From: an uncultured Ferrovum sp.
GTDB taxonomy: Bacteria; Pseudomonadota; Gammaproteobacteria; Burkholderiales; Ferrovaceae
Length of the DNA: 41,546 nt
Direction: 5' to 3'
Assembly: GCA_903863375.1 (NCBI GenBank)
Contig: CAIPBT010000076.1
Span: 1-41,546 of the forward strand
Below, one piece after another: positions 23,248 through 31,437 of this stretch. Every line of letters starts with the position of its first letter. The stretch's first letter is position 1. A program made the position numbers and the translations under genes. Under the pieces are notes generated by a model. It was not told the origin of the DNA. It did no database searches and saw only the letters and a list, made by a program, of their open reading frames with translations.

Positions 23248-24464
23248 TGGCGGATTTCTACGCACCCTGCCCGAAGGGCCTGGAAGGACCCCTGGCCGAC
23301 GAGCTGCAAGCCCTGGGCGTGATCGACGCCCGCGCCCGCGATGCCGGGGTGGCTTTCCGTGGCACCCTGCGCACGGCCATGCTGGTCAACCTCGAGTCAC
23401 GCATCGCGAGCCGGGTGCTGATGCGGGTGGGCGACGCCACGTATCGCAGCGAGGACGACGTCTACGCCGCAGCCCTTGCGGTGCGCTGGGAAGAATGGTT
23501 TGGCCCGGAACTGACCCTGAAAGTCGAGACCTCGGCGATCAAATGTCCCCTGAAGAGCATCGACTTTCTCACCCTGCGCGTGAAGGATGCCATCTGCGAC
23601 CGGCTGCGTGAACGCCGCGGTGCGCGGCCGTCGATCGATACCCGTGAACCGGATGTGCAGGTGCATCTGCATCTGGATCGTCTGCAGATGACCTTGTATC
23701 TGGACACCACCGGGGCCGGCCTGTTCCGGCGCGGCGATGCACGCGACACCGGGCTCGCCCCCCTGAAGAAGAACCTGGCGGCCGGCATGCTGCGCATCGC
23801 AGGCTGGCAGCCAGGTGTGCCGCTGTATGACCCGATGTGCGGCAGTGGCACCATCCTGAGCGAGGCGGCCGAGATCAGCCTGCAGCGGGCCCCAGGCCTG
23901 GGCCGGCCCTTCGCCTTCCACAACCTGGCCGGATTTCTGGCCAGTGACTGGAATCCCATGTACGACGCGGCCGAAGAGCGGGCCCTGCCAGTGCAACCAT
24001 TGCCAATCTGGGGCAGCGACATCGCCGGGTCTGCCGTCGAGATGACCCGGGAAAATCTGACGGCCCTGGGGCTGCAGGACTCGGTCCATCTGAAGCAGGT
24101 GAATGTGCTGGAAACCTCGGCGCCGGCGCCGGAAGGCATGCTGATCACCAATCCACCGTATGGCGTGCGTGTGGGCGAAGACGAGGAAATGGCCGCCTTC
24201 TATCCGGAGTTCGGCCATCTGCTGAAACGCCGGTTTGCCGGTTGGCGCGCGTTCATCCTGAGCGGCGACCTGCGGCTGGCTAAGCTGATCCGGCTTGCGG
24301 CCTCCCGTCGCACCCCGCTCTTCAATGGCCAGATCGACTGCCGACTGTTCGAGTACCGTCTGGTGGCCGGCTCCAACCGTACCGACGACGAGGCAGGCGA
24401 CAGCCGCCAGGATCGGCTGCGCTCGGGCAGCCGCGAGACGGGGAACCAGGAACAGAACGACTGA
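23247..24464 (+). CDS. rlmL: THUMP-domain 23S rRNA (guanine-N2)-methyltransferase, RlmL type
   Basis: 405-residue RNA methyltransferase of the RlmL/YcbY N-terminal family, predicted to make m2G2445 in 23S rRNA. A ferredoxin-like/THUMP RNA-binding part covers about residues 1-160 (YAPCPKGLEGPLADEL at the start, KVETSAIKCPLKS inside). The Rossmann domain follows with DPMCGSGTILSEAA as the SAM site and NPPYGVRVGE (from about 302) as the catalytic motif. E. coli RlmKL is 702 residues because a second methyltransferase (RlmK) is fused behind; here only the RlmL half exists. ATG 23247 overlaps the hemJ stop by one base. It ends 16 bp before the convergent pilU stop. Confidence 0.9.
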   Translation: MADFYAPCPKGLEGPLADELQALGVIDARARDAGVAFRGTLRTAMLVNLESRIASRVLMRVGDATYRSEDDVYAAALAVRWEEWFGPELTLKVETSAIKCPLKSIDFLTLRVKDAICDRLRERRGARPSIDTREPDVQVHLHLDRLQMTLYLDTTGAGLFRRGDARDTGLAPLKKNLAAGMLRIAGWQPGVPLYDPMCGSGTILSEAAEISLQRAPGLGRPFAFHNLAGFLASDWNPMYDAAEERALPVQPLPIWGSDIAGSAVEMTRENLTALGLQDSVHLKQVNVLETSAPAPEGMLITNPPYGVRVGEDEEMAAFYPEFGHLLKRRFAGWRAFILSGDLRLAKLIRLAASRRTPLFNGQIDCRLFEYRLVAGSNRTDDEAGDSRQDRLRSGSRETGNQEQND

Positions 24465-24480
24465 GATCCCTGCCGGGCTG

Positions 24481-25635
24481 TCAGGGCATGATCTGCAGGT
24501 TGGTGGGAGCGCCGGCGCGGTCGACGTTGTGCGCTGCCTTGCCTTCCAGCTTGATGCGCAGACGCACATCGTTCACCGAGTCGGCGTGCCGCAGGGCATC
24601 TTCGTAACTGATCAGGTCGGCCTCATGCAGGTCGAACAGCGCCTGGTCGAAGGTCTGCATGCCGATCTCGCGCGAGCGCGCCATCACCGCTTTCAGTTCG
24701 TGCACATCCCCCTTGAAAATCAGGTCGGACACCAACGGTGAATTCAGCATCACCTCGATGGCCGCCACCCGGCCGGGACCATTGCGGTTGGCAATCAGCC
24801 GTTGCGAGATGAACGCCCGCATGTTCAGCGAAAGGTCCATCAGCACCTGCTGACGGCGCTCTTCCGGGAAGAAATGGATGATGCGGTCGAGCGCCTGGTT
24901 GGCATTGTTGGCGTGCAGGGTGCTCAGGCACAAATGGCCGGTCTCGGCGAAGGCGAGGGCATATTCCATGGTCTCGCGGTCGCGGATTTCGCCGATCAGG
25001 ATCACGTCTGGAGCCTGTCGCAGCGTGTTCTTCAGGGCGGCCTGCCAGCTGTTGGTGTCCACGCCGACTTCCCGCTGGCTGACGACACAGCGGCCATGGG
25101 CGTGCACGAATTCGATCGGGTCTTCAATCGTGATGATGTGATCCTGCGCCCGCTGGTTGCGGTGCCCGACCATCGCGGCCAGGGAGGTCGATTTGCCCGA
25201 ACCGGTTCCGCCGACGAAAATGACCAGTCCCCGGCGTGCCATGGCAACGTCCTTCAGGATCGGCGGCAGGCGCAGTTCGTCCAGGTTGGGAATGCGGGTG
25301 GCAATCGTGCGCAACACCAGGGCGACCTGCCCCTGCTGCAGGTAGGCATTGGCGCGGAAGCGCCCGATACCCTCCGGTGCCACAGCAAAGTTGCACTCAC
25401 GGGTGCGCTGGAATTCCTCGCGCTGGCGTTCGTTCATCAGCGCCATGGCCAGCTGTTCGGTCTGCTCGGCCCCGAGCGTGCCGCTGCCAACCGGGGTCAC
25501 CCGGCCATCCACCTTGATCGCCGGCGGAAAACCCACCGTGACAAACAGGTCGGAAGCCTTCCGCGCCACCATCAGGCGCAGCAGATTGAGGACGAAGGTC
25601 TGTGCTTCTTCGTGAATCATTGCTGGTGTACTCAT
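24481..25635 (-). CDS. pilU: Type IV pilus retraction ATPase accessory protein PilU
   Basis: 384-residue PilT-like secretion ATPase. Walker A is GGTGSGKST (142-150), the Asp box ITIEDPIEFVH, the Walker B region APDVILIGEIRDRETM and the His box GHLCLSTLHANN are all complete. PilU motors work with PilT to retract pili and do not retract well alone. The C-terminus (after about 340) extends beyond PilT and lacks its AIRNLIRE motif, which separates PilU from PilT. ATG 25635 lies 12 bp downstream of the pilT stop in one transcription unit. It is convergent with rlmL. Confidence 0.95.
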   Translation of the reverse strand: MSTPAMIHEEAQTFVLNLLRLMVARKASDLFVTVGFPPAIKVDGRVTPVGSGTLGAEQTEQLAMALMNERQREEFQRTRECNFAVAPEGIGRFRANAYLQQGQVALVLRTIATRIPNLDELRLPPILKDVAMARRGLVIFVGGTGSGKSTSLAAMVGHRNQRAQDHIITIEDPIEFVHAHGRCVVSQREVGVDTNSWQAALKNTLRQAPDVILIGEIRDRETMEYALAFAETGHLCLSTLHANNANQALDRIIHFFPEERRQQVLMDLSLNMRAFISQRLIANRNGPGRVAAIEVMLNSPLVSDLIFKGDVHELKAVMARSREIGMQTFDQALFDLHEADLISYEDALRHADSVNDVRLRIKLEGKAAHNVDRAGAPTNLQIMP

Positions 25636-25647
25636 GACGGCAGCCGG

Positions 25648-26691
25648 TCAGGCTGCAAACAGTTCCTTGCTGGTGGCGCAGGCGCGCGCTTCAGGGTTGC
25701 TCACCTGACCACGGCGGACGAGATCTTGCAGGGCTTGGTCGAGGGTTTGCATGCCCACCGACTGGCCGGTCTGAATACTACTGTACATTTGGGCCACTTT
25801 GCCCTCGCGGATCAGGTTGCGGATCGCCGGTGTGCCGACCATTACCTCGTAGGCGGCAACCCGTCCCTGGCCATCGCGGGTTTTCAGCAGGGTTTGCGAG
25901 ATCACGGCGCGCAGGCTCTCCGACAGCATCGAGCGCACCATTTCCTTCTCACCGGCCGGGAACACGTCGATGATCCGGTCGATGGTCTTCGCGGCAGAAC
26001 TGGTATGCAGGGTGCCAAACACCAGGTGCCCGGTCTCGGCCGCGGTCAAGGCCAGCCGGATGGTTTCGAGATCGCGCATTTCTCCCACTAGAATATAGTC
26101 CGGGTCTTCGCGCAGGGCCGAGCGCAGGGCATCGGCAAACCCCAGGGTGTGGGCACCCAGTTCGCGCTGGTTGACCAGGCAGCGTTTGCTTTCGTGCACG
26201 AATTCGATCGGGTCTTCCACCGTCAGGATGTGGCCGTAGAAGTTCTCGTTCAGGTGGTTCATCATCGCGGCCAGCGTGGTGGACTTGCCTGATCCGGTCG
26301 GCCCGGTCACCAGCACCAGTCCGCGCGGCTGGTTGGCCAGTTCGGCGAGCACGCGCGGCGCGTGGATGTCCTCCAGGGTCAGCACGCGCGACGGAATCGT
26401 CCGCATCGTGGCAGCGGCACCGCGCTGCTGGATGAAGGCGTTTACCCGAAAACGCGCCAGATTGGGAATCTCGAACGAGAAGTCGCACTCGAGCTTTTCT
26501 TCGTAGGTCTTGCGCTGCCCATCATTCATGATGTCGTACATCATGCCGTGCACCGTGGCATGGTCGAGTGGCGGAACGTTGATGCGACGTACATCGCCAT
26601 GCACGCGGATCATCGGCGGCAATCCAGCTGAGAGGTGCAGGTCGGACGCCTTGTTCTTGACAGAAAAGGCGAGGAGTTCCGAGATATCCAT
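25648..26691 (-). CDS. pilT: Type IV pilus retraction ATPase PilT
   Basis: 347-residue hexameric ATPase that powers pilus retraction and twitching. The first 95 residues form the N-terminal domain (ISELLAFSVKNKASDLHLSAG). Walker A is GPTGSGKST (130-138), then Asp box LTVEDPIEFVHE, Walker B DPDYILVGEMRDLETI and His box GHLVFGTLHTSSA. The PilT-specific AIRNLIREGKVAQM is present near 287-300. ATG 26691 has AGGAAGA just upstream. It is divergent from yggS-proC, the same arrangement as in many beta- and gammaproteobacteria, and is followed by pilU. Confidence 0.97.
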   Translation of the reverse strand: MDISELLAFSVKNKASDLHLSAGLPPMIRVHGDVRRINVPPLDHATVHGMMYDIMNDGQRKTYEEKLECDFSFEIPNLARFRVNAFIQQRGAAATMRTIPSRVLTLEDIHAPRVLAELANQPRGLVLVTGPTGSGKSTTLAAMMNHLNENFYGHILTVEDPIEFVHESKRCLVNQRELGAHTLGFADALRSALREDPDYILVGEMRDLETIRLALTAAETGHLVFGTLHTSSAAKTIDRIIDVFPAGEKEMVRSMLSESLRAVISQTLLKTRDGQGRVAAYEVMVGTPAIRNLIREGKVAQMYSSIQTGQSVGMQTLDQALQDLVRRGQVSNPEARACATSKELFAA

Positions 26692-26753
26692 TATTCTTCC
26701 TGCTCCACTACGTCCTATGAAGGGTCACTTGGCCCATGGGCCAGCGAGCCAGT

Positions 26754-27470
26754 ATGTCGATAAATCAACAGGCTGCGCAAGCGATAAGCGCCGCGATCGC
26801 GGGTCTTGCCCCGCATCGTGCGGTGACCCTGATTGCCGTCAGCAAGACCCGGCCGGCGGCGGTCCTGCGCGAGGCATTCGCGGCCGGCCTTCACCGTTTC
26901 GGCGAAAATTATCTGCAGGAAGCGCTCGCCAAGCAGGCGGAGCTGACCGACCTTGCGATCGAGTGGCACTTCATCGGCCCGATCCAGAGCAACAAGACGC
27001 GGGCCCTGGCCGAACACTTTGACTGGGTGCATTCGGTCGACCGACTGCGGGTGGCCGAGCGGCTGTCGGCCCAGCGCCCGGCCACCTTGCCGCCCCTCCA
27101 GGTTTGCCTGCAGGTCAATGTCAGTGGCGAAGACAGCAAGTCGGGGGTAGCCCCGGATGATCTGCCGCCCTTGGCCCATGCGGTCGCCAGGCTGCCCAAC
27201 CTGATCCTGCGAGGCCTGATGGCCATTCCGGAGCCCAGCGACGATCCTGCCGTGCTGCGCGCACGCTTCCGCCTGCTACGCCACCTGCGGGATGCCCTGG
27301 TGGCCGATGGGCTGGCGCTGGACGTGCTGTCGATGGGCATGTCGGCTGATTACGCCCTGGCTGTCGAAGAGGGGGCGACTCATGTCCGGATTGGGTCTGC
27401 CCTGTTCGGTGCCCGCCCACCTCGGCCGGAGACTGGCCCTGCCAGCGCTCCGGTCCCGTTGTCTTCCTGA
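26754..27470 (+). CDS. yggS: PLP homeostasis protein YggS (PLPBP/PROSC family)
   Basis: 238-residue PLP-binding barrel protein that maintains vitamin B6 and amino acid balance and has no known enzyme activity. The PLP lysine is Lys31 in LIAVSKTRP. FGENYLQEALAKQ, WHFIGPIQSNKTR, VNVSGEDSKSG and the closing LSMGMSADYALAVEEGATHVRIGSALFG are family signatures, the last binding the PLP phosphate. I place the start at ATG 26754; ATG 26736 would add six residues and neither has a strong ribosome site. It lies upstream of proC and divergent from pilT. Confidence 0.93.
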   Translation: MSINQQAAQAISAAIAGLAPHRAVTLIAVSKTRPAAVLREAFAAGLHRFGENYLQEALAKQAELTDLAIEWHFIGPIQSNKTRALAEHFDWVHSVDRLRVAERLSAQRPATLPPLQVCLQVNVSGEDSKSGVAPDDLPPLAHAVARLPNLILRGLMAIPEPSDDPAVLRARFRLLRHLRDALVADGLALDVLSMGMSADYALAVEEGATHVRIGSALFGARPPRPETGPASAPVPLSS

Positions 27471-27498
27471 CGTTTTCTGGATTGGATCCCTGTTTGTC

Positions 27499-28458
27499 AT
27501 GACATCTGCCACGCCTGCTGAATCTTCTACCCATCCCGCCGCACCTCATCCCGCTGCACCCCAGCGCGACGCCACCCCGGATTCCCCAGCCCAGTCGGCC
27601 CTCGCCCAACTTGCTGGCCAGTCGATCGCCTTTGTCGGGGGCGGCAACATGGCAGCGGCCCTGATCGGCGGTCTGCGCGATGCCGGTTTGCCGGCCGAGC
27701 GTATTCGGGTGCTGGAAATCCAGCCGGCAACCCGACAAGACCTGCAGGCGCGTTTTGGCGTGCTGGCCAGTGCAGAGCCAGCTGAGGTGCTGTCTGGGGC
27801 ACCGGTGGTGGTGCTGGCCGTCAAGCCCCAGCAACTCGGTGTGGTGTGCCGCAGCCTGGCAGCACGGGTGCGCGACAGCCTGATCATCAGCATTGCGGCC
27901 GGGGTTCGTACGGCCGACCTCGCGCGTTGGCTAGACGGACACGACCGGATTGTCCGGGCCATGCCCAATACGCCGGCCCTGGTGCGTTCTGGTGTCACCG
28001 GCCTGTATGCCCTGGCTGGTGTCGAGGCGTCAGGGCGGGCCGTTGCCACCGCCCTGATGGCGGCCGTGGGCACTGCCGTGTGGGTGGAGCAGGAAGTTGC
28101 GCTGGACGGCGTCACGGCCATTTCCGGCAGCGGCCCGGCCTATGTCTTCCATTTTCTCGAGGGACTGATTGCCGCCGGCGAGGCGCTGGGCCTTGAGGCA
28201 GCCACCGCCCGGCAGCTGGCGCTGGAGACGGTACTGGGAAGTGCCCGGCTGGCGGCCAGCAGTGCCGACACGCCGGCGGTGCTGCGGGTTCGGGTGACCT
28301 CGCCGGGTGGTACCACCCAGGCTGCCATGGAGCAGTTCACGGCAGGCGACCTGACGGGCCTGATCGCCCGGGCGACGGCGGCCGCCGCCCGGCGCGCGGT
28401 GGAACTGGGCGACCTGCTGGGAATCGATGATGCGTCCGCTACGCATCGGAAGCCCTGA
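27499..28458 (+). CDS. proC: Pyrroline-5-carboxylate reductase
   Basis: Catalyses the last step of proline synthesis, NAD(P)H-dependent reduction of pyrroline-5-carboxylate. The Rossmann motif FVGGGNMAAALIGGL sits at about 45-59, followed by VVVLAVKPQQL, RAMPNTPALVRSG and the dimerisation domain with ISGSGPAYVFHFLEG and VTSPGGTTQAAME. From ATG 27499 it has 319 residues; the family is usually about 270, and the first roughly 40 residues are an Ala/Pro-rich extension with no further start codon before the core. It follows yggS by 28 bp. Its TGA and the rng TGA on the other strand abut in TGATCA (28456-28461). proA, the preceding pathway enzyme, lies 3.6 kb away on the other strand. Confidence 0.95.
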   Translation: MTSATPAESSTHPAAPHPAAPQRDATPDSPAQSALAQLAGQSIAFVGGGNMAAALIGGLRDAGLPAERIRVLEIQPATRQDLQARFGVLASAEPAEVLSGAPVVVLAVKPQQLGVVCRSLAARVRDSLIISIAAGVRTADLARWLDGHDRIVRAMPNTPALVRSGVTGLYALAGVEASGRAVATALMAAVGTAVWVEQEVALDGVTAISGSGPAYVFHFLEGLIAAGEALGLEAATARQLALETVLGSARLAASSADTPAVLRVRVTSPGGTTQAAMEQFTAGDLTGLIARATAAAARRAVELGDLLGIDDASATHRKP

Positions 28459-29913
28459 TCAGCTCAGCACCACGTCGAAATTTTCCTGGGTGTACTCGTC
28501 CTGCACCTGCAGTCGCACTTCCTTGCCGATGAAGTCACAGAGCTGCGCCAGGCTGTGGCTTTCCTCATCGAGGAACAGGTCGATCACTTTCTGTGAGGCC
28601 AGGATGCGGATCTGTCGGGATTGCGGAAACTGCCGCGCCGTACGCACGATCTCGCGCAGGATGTCGTAACACACGGTTTGCGCGGTCAGCAGCTCGCCGC
28701 GGCCGCCACAGGTGGGGCACGATTCGCACAGCACATGGGCGAGCGACTCGCGCGTGCGTTTGCGCGTCATCTCGACCAGCCCCAGGGTGCTGAAACCATT
28801 CAGCGTGATGCGGGTGCGGTCGCGGGTGAGCGCCTTGCGGAATTCTCCCAGCACGGCATCGCGGTGATCGGCCGATTCCATGTCGATGAAATCGGCAATG
28901 ATGATGCCGCCCAGGTTGCGCAGCCGCAGCTGGCGGGCAATCGCCTGGGCGGCTTCCAGATTGGTCCGGTAGATGGTGTCGTCGAAATTGCGCCCGCCCA
29001 CGTAGCCGCCGGTGTTCACATCCACGGTGGTCAGCGCCTCGGTCTGGTCGATCACCAGATAGCCGCCGGATTTGAGATCGACCCGACGCGACAGGGCACG
29101 CTGGATTTCCGCTTCCACGCCGAACAGGTCGAACAGCGGCCGCTCTCCGCTGTAGTGCTCCAGCAGGGGCTCGGCGGTCGGACAGTACTGCAGGCAGAAC
29201 TCGCGCAGGCGGATCAGGGTTTCGCGCGAATCCACCACCACCCGCTCGGTCTCTTCGGTGATGAAATCGCGCATCACGCGCAGGGCCAGATTGAGGTCCT
29301 GGTAGAGCAGGGCGGGTGGCGCCACCTGCAGGCTGGCCTCGCGCAGGTTCTTCCACAGCAGCATTAGGTACTGGCTGTCATCCAGCAGCTCCTTGTCGGT
29401 GGCCGACTCGGCCACCGTGCGCAGGATGAAGCCCCCCTCGTGCTGGGGCAGGATGCGCGTCAGCCGTTCGCGTAACTGGTGGCGGTCGGTCTCGTCCTCG
29501 ATGCGCTGCGAGACGCCGATATGGCGTTCCTGCGGCAGGTGCACCAGCAGGCGGCCGGCAATGCCGATATGCGTGGTCAGGCGGGCGCCCTTGGTGCCGA
29601 TCGGGTCCTTGGCCACCTGTACCAGGATGGCCTGTCCTTCGCCCAGCAGGCGCTCGATCGGACGCAGCTCGTCCTGCGGATCGCGCGCGCCGAAGATGTC
29701 CGCGACATGCAGGAAGGCGGCACGCTCCAGACCAATGTCGATGAAGGCCGATTGCATACCCGGCAAGACCCGCGCCACCCGGCCGAGGTAGATGTTGCCG
29801 ACCAGGCCCCGGGCGCTGGCGCGCTCGACATGGATTTCCTGGGGAACACCCTGTTCCATCACCGCCACCCGGGTTTCCTGGGGGGTGATGTTGAGAAGAA
29901 TCTGATTGTTCAC
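28459..29913 (-). CDS. rng: Ribonuclease G
   Basis: 484-residue endoribonuclease for 16S rRNA 5'-end maturation and mRNA decay. An S1 domain (GNIYLGRVARVLPGMQSAF, about 39-120) precedes an RNase H-like region, the DNase I-like catalytic domain with TTVDVNTGGYVG and IIADFIDME supplying the metal-binding aspartates, and the zinc-link CESCPTCGGRG. The length and absence of a long acidic C-terminal scaffold distinguish it from RNase E. The start is GTG 29913, overlapping the maf stop by 4 bp, with GGAG five bases upstream. It ends the long minus-strand run and abuts proC. Confidence 0.96.
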   Translation of the reverse strand: MNNQILLNITPQETRVAVMEQGVPQEIHVERASARGLVGNIYLGRVARVLPGMQSAFIDIGLERAAFLHVADIFGARDPQDELRPIERLLGEGQAILVQVAKDPIGTKGARLTTHIGIAGRLLVHLPQERHIGVSQRIEDETDRHQLRERLTRILPQHEGGFILRTVAESATDKELLDDSQYLMLLWKNLREASLQVAPPALLYQDLNLALRVMRDFITEETERVVVDSRETLIRLREFCLQYCPTAEPLLEHYSGERPLFDLFGVEAEIQRALSRRVDLKSGGYLVIDQTEALTTVDVNTGGYVGGRNFDDTIYRTNLEAAQAIARQLRLRNLGGIIIADFIDMESADHRDAVLGEFRKALTRDRTRITLNGFSTLGLVEMTRKRTRESLAHVLCESCPTCGGRGELLTAQTVCYDILREIVRTARQFPQSRQIRILASQKVIDLFLDEESHSLAQLCDFIGKEVRLQVQDEYTQENFDVVLS

Positions 29914-30554
29914 GGGGTCTCCAACGGCGCCAGGGCGCGCAGCAGTTCGCCCAGTTCATGCAAAGGCAGCCCCATCACGCCGCTGTAGCTGCCGGACAGG
30001 TGTTCGATCAGCAGGGCTCCCCGTCCCTGGATGCCGTAGCCGCCTGCCTTGTCATAGGGCTCGCCACTGCCCACATAAGCCGCGACCTCGACGGCGCTGA
30101 GCGCGCGGAAACGCACTTCCGACACGCTGGTGACGGCCCGTTCGCCGTGCCGCCCGACCAGGCACAGGGCGGTGAGCACCTGATGGGTGCGGCCCGACAG
30201 GCTTTCGAGCATGGCGGTGGCCTCGGCGGCATCGGCCGGTTTGCCCAGGATGCGGCCATCGAGGGTCACCGTGGTATCGGCGCCCAGCACCGGCCAGGCC
30301 GGCAGGCCCAGCCGTTGTGCTTCCGTTTGCCCGGCCAGTGCCTTGTCCCGTGCCACGCGGGCGACGTAGTGCGCCACGGCTTCACCCGCCAGCGGCGATT
30401 CGTCGACGCCGCCGGACGGCCCCGGAGACACCACCTGAAACGTCAGGCCAGCCTGGCTCAGCAGTTCACGCCGACGGGGACTGGTCGACGCCAGCAGCAG
30501 TGCAGGCAACCCGGTATCGGTGGAGGAGGAAGTGTTGGCAGAAACGTCAGTCAC
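29910..30554 (-). CDS. maf: Maf family nucleoside triphosphate pyrophosphatase
   Basis: 214-residue house-cleaning pyrophosphatase that hydrolyses dTTP/UTP or modified nucleotides. LLASTSPRRRELLSQAG is the family N-terminal motif; VLGADTTVTLDG, GKPADAAEATAML, SGRTHQVLTALCLV and EPYDKAGGYGIQG are the active-site blocks. SxSPRR-type opening and the presence of Tyr-Asp-Lys-Ala-Gly place it in the YhdE/YceF group. I choose GTG 30554, overlapping the rlmH stop by 8 bp; the open frame to 30629 runs inside rlmH. An 18-residue Ser/Thr-rich lead precedes the core. No own ribosome site, so coupled translation is likely. Confidence 0.93.
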   Translation of the reverse strand: MTDVSANTSSSTDTGLPALLLASTSPRRRELLSQAGLTFQVVSPGPSGGVDESPLAGEAVAHYVARVARDKALAGQTEAQRLGLPAWPVLGADTTVTLDGRILGKPADAAEATAMLESLSGRTHQVLTALCLVGRHGERAVTSVSEVRFRALSAVEVAAYVGSGEPYDKAGGYGIQGRGALLIEHLSGSYSGVMGLPLHELGELLRALAPLETP

Positions 30555-31017
30555 GATGATAGGGGTGGTTGTTGAGCAGGCTGACTGCACGATACACCTG
30601 CTCACACAACAGCACCCGGGCAAGCGCATGCGGCAGGGTCAGACGGGACAGGCCAAACTGGATGCGCCCGGCCGCCTTGAAATCAGCATGCAGGCCGTCG
30701 GGTCCTCCGATTATGAATGTCAGGTCCTGGGCTTCCTGGCGCGCCTGGTCCAGTCGACCTGCCAGTTCACGGGTGGTCCAGAGCGAACCGCGTTCGTCGA
30801 GGGTGATCACGATGCCCGCCGGGGGCATCCGCTCGAGCAGTCGCACGCGTTCCTCGTCGAGCAAGCGGTCAACCGGACGGGAATCGGTGCGCGGTGCCGG
30901 CTTGACCTCGTGCAGGGCAAGCGGCCAGTCTCGTGGCATGCGTTTCAGGTAGTCATCGCAGGCAGTCTTCACCCAGTCGGGCATGCGCTGCCCGACAGCC
31001 ACGATGACAGTGCGCAC
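30547..31017 (-). CDS. rlmH: 23S rRNA (pseudouridine1915-N3)-methyltransferase RlmH
   Basis: 156-residue SPOUT methyltransferase that methylates pseudouridine 1915 in helix 69 of assembled ribosomes. DLTFIIGGPDGLH and LSRLTLPHALARVLLCEQVYRA are the trefoil-knot signatures, and the C-terminus SLLNNHPYHRD is the expected invariant end. Start GTG 31017 with GCGGA upstream. It lies between rsfS and maf, as is usual in proteobacteria; 12 bp separate it from rsfS, and it overlaps maf by 8 bp. Confidence 0.97.
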   Translation of the reverse strand: MRTVIVAVGQRMPDWVKTACDDYLKRMPRDWPLALHEVKPAPRTDSRPVDRLLDEERVRLLERMPPAGIVITLDERGSLWTTRELAGRLDQARQEAQDLTFIIGGPDGLHADFKAAGRIQFGLSRLTLPHALARVLLCEQVYRAVSLLNNHPYHRD

Positions 31018-31029
31018 TTCAGATCCGCA

Positions 31030-31437
31030 TCAGTGTGCGGCGCTGCTGCTGCCTGCGTCGGCATGACGCATCGCAAAGGCCCGTCCGAAGGAAGAGGGAT
31101 TGCGCGTTGGCAGGCCCCGTCCACCCCACAATTCGGAGAGGTTGTAGAACTCGCGCACGGTAGGCTGCATCACGTGCACCACAACCGAACCCAGATCGAC
31201 CAAGATCCATTCGCCGCTGCCTTCGCCCTCCACCCGGCTGGTACGGGCACCGAGCTCACGCGCCTTGTCGAGCACATGCGAGGCCAGTGCGCGCGTCTGG
31301 CGGGAGGAATCGGCGCTCGCGATGAGCACCCAGTCGAACATTGAAGTCAGATCGCGCACATCCAGAATCTCGATGTCACGCGCCTTGATGTCTTCCAGCG
31401 CAGCAATGGCTGCGTCCCGAATCTGCTCAGGGTTCAT
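31030..31437 (-). CDS. rsfS: Ribosome silencing factor RsfS
   Basis: 135-residue protein that binds ribosomal protein uL14 and blocks subunit joining during starvation. ALEDIKARDIEILDVRDLTSMFDWVLIASA opens the domain, ALASHVLDKARELG and EGSGEWILVDLGSVVVHVM with REFYNLSELWG complete it. ATG 31437 has AGGAGG immediately upstream; the start lies 11 bp inside the 3' end of nadD. The C-terminal about 25 residues (after LWG) are an unconserved tail. Its partner genes nadD and rlmH flank it. Confidence 0.95.
   Translation of the reverse strand: MNPEQIRDAAIAALEDIKARDIEILDVRDLTSMFDWVLIASADSSRQTRALASHVLDKARELGARTSRVEGEGSGEWILVDLGSVVVHVMQPTVREFYNLSELWGGRGLPTRNPSSFGRAFAMRHADAGSSSAAH

Noticed and set aside
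24468-24486. CCCTG/CAGGG stem between rlmL and pilU as a bidirectional terminator
   Set aside because: Only 5 bp with a 9-base loop and no T-run on either side.
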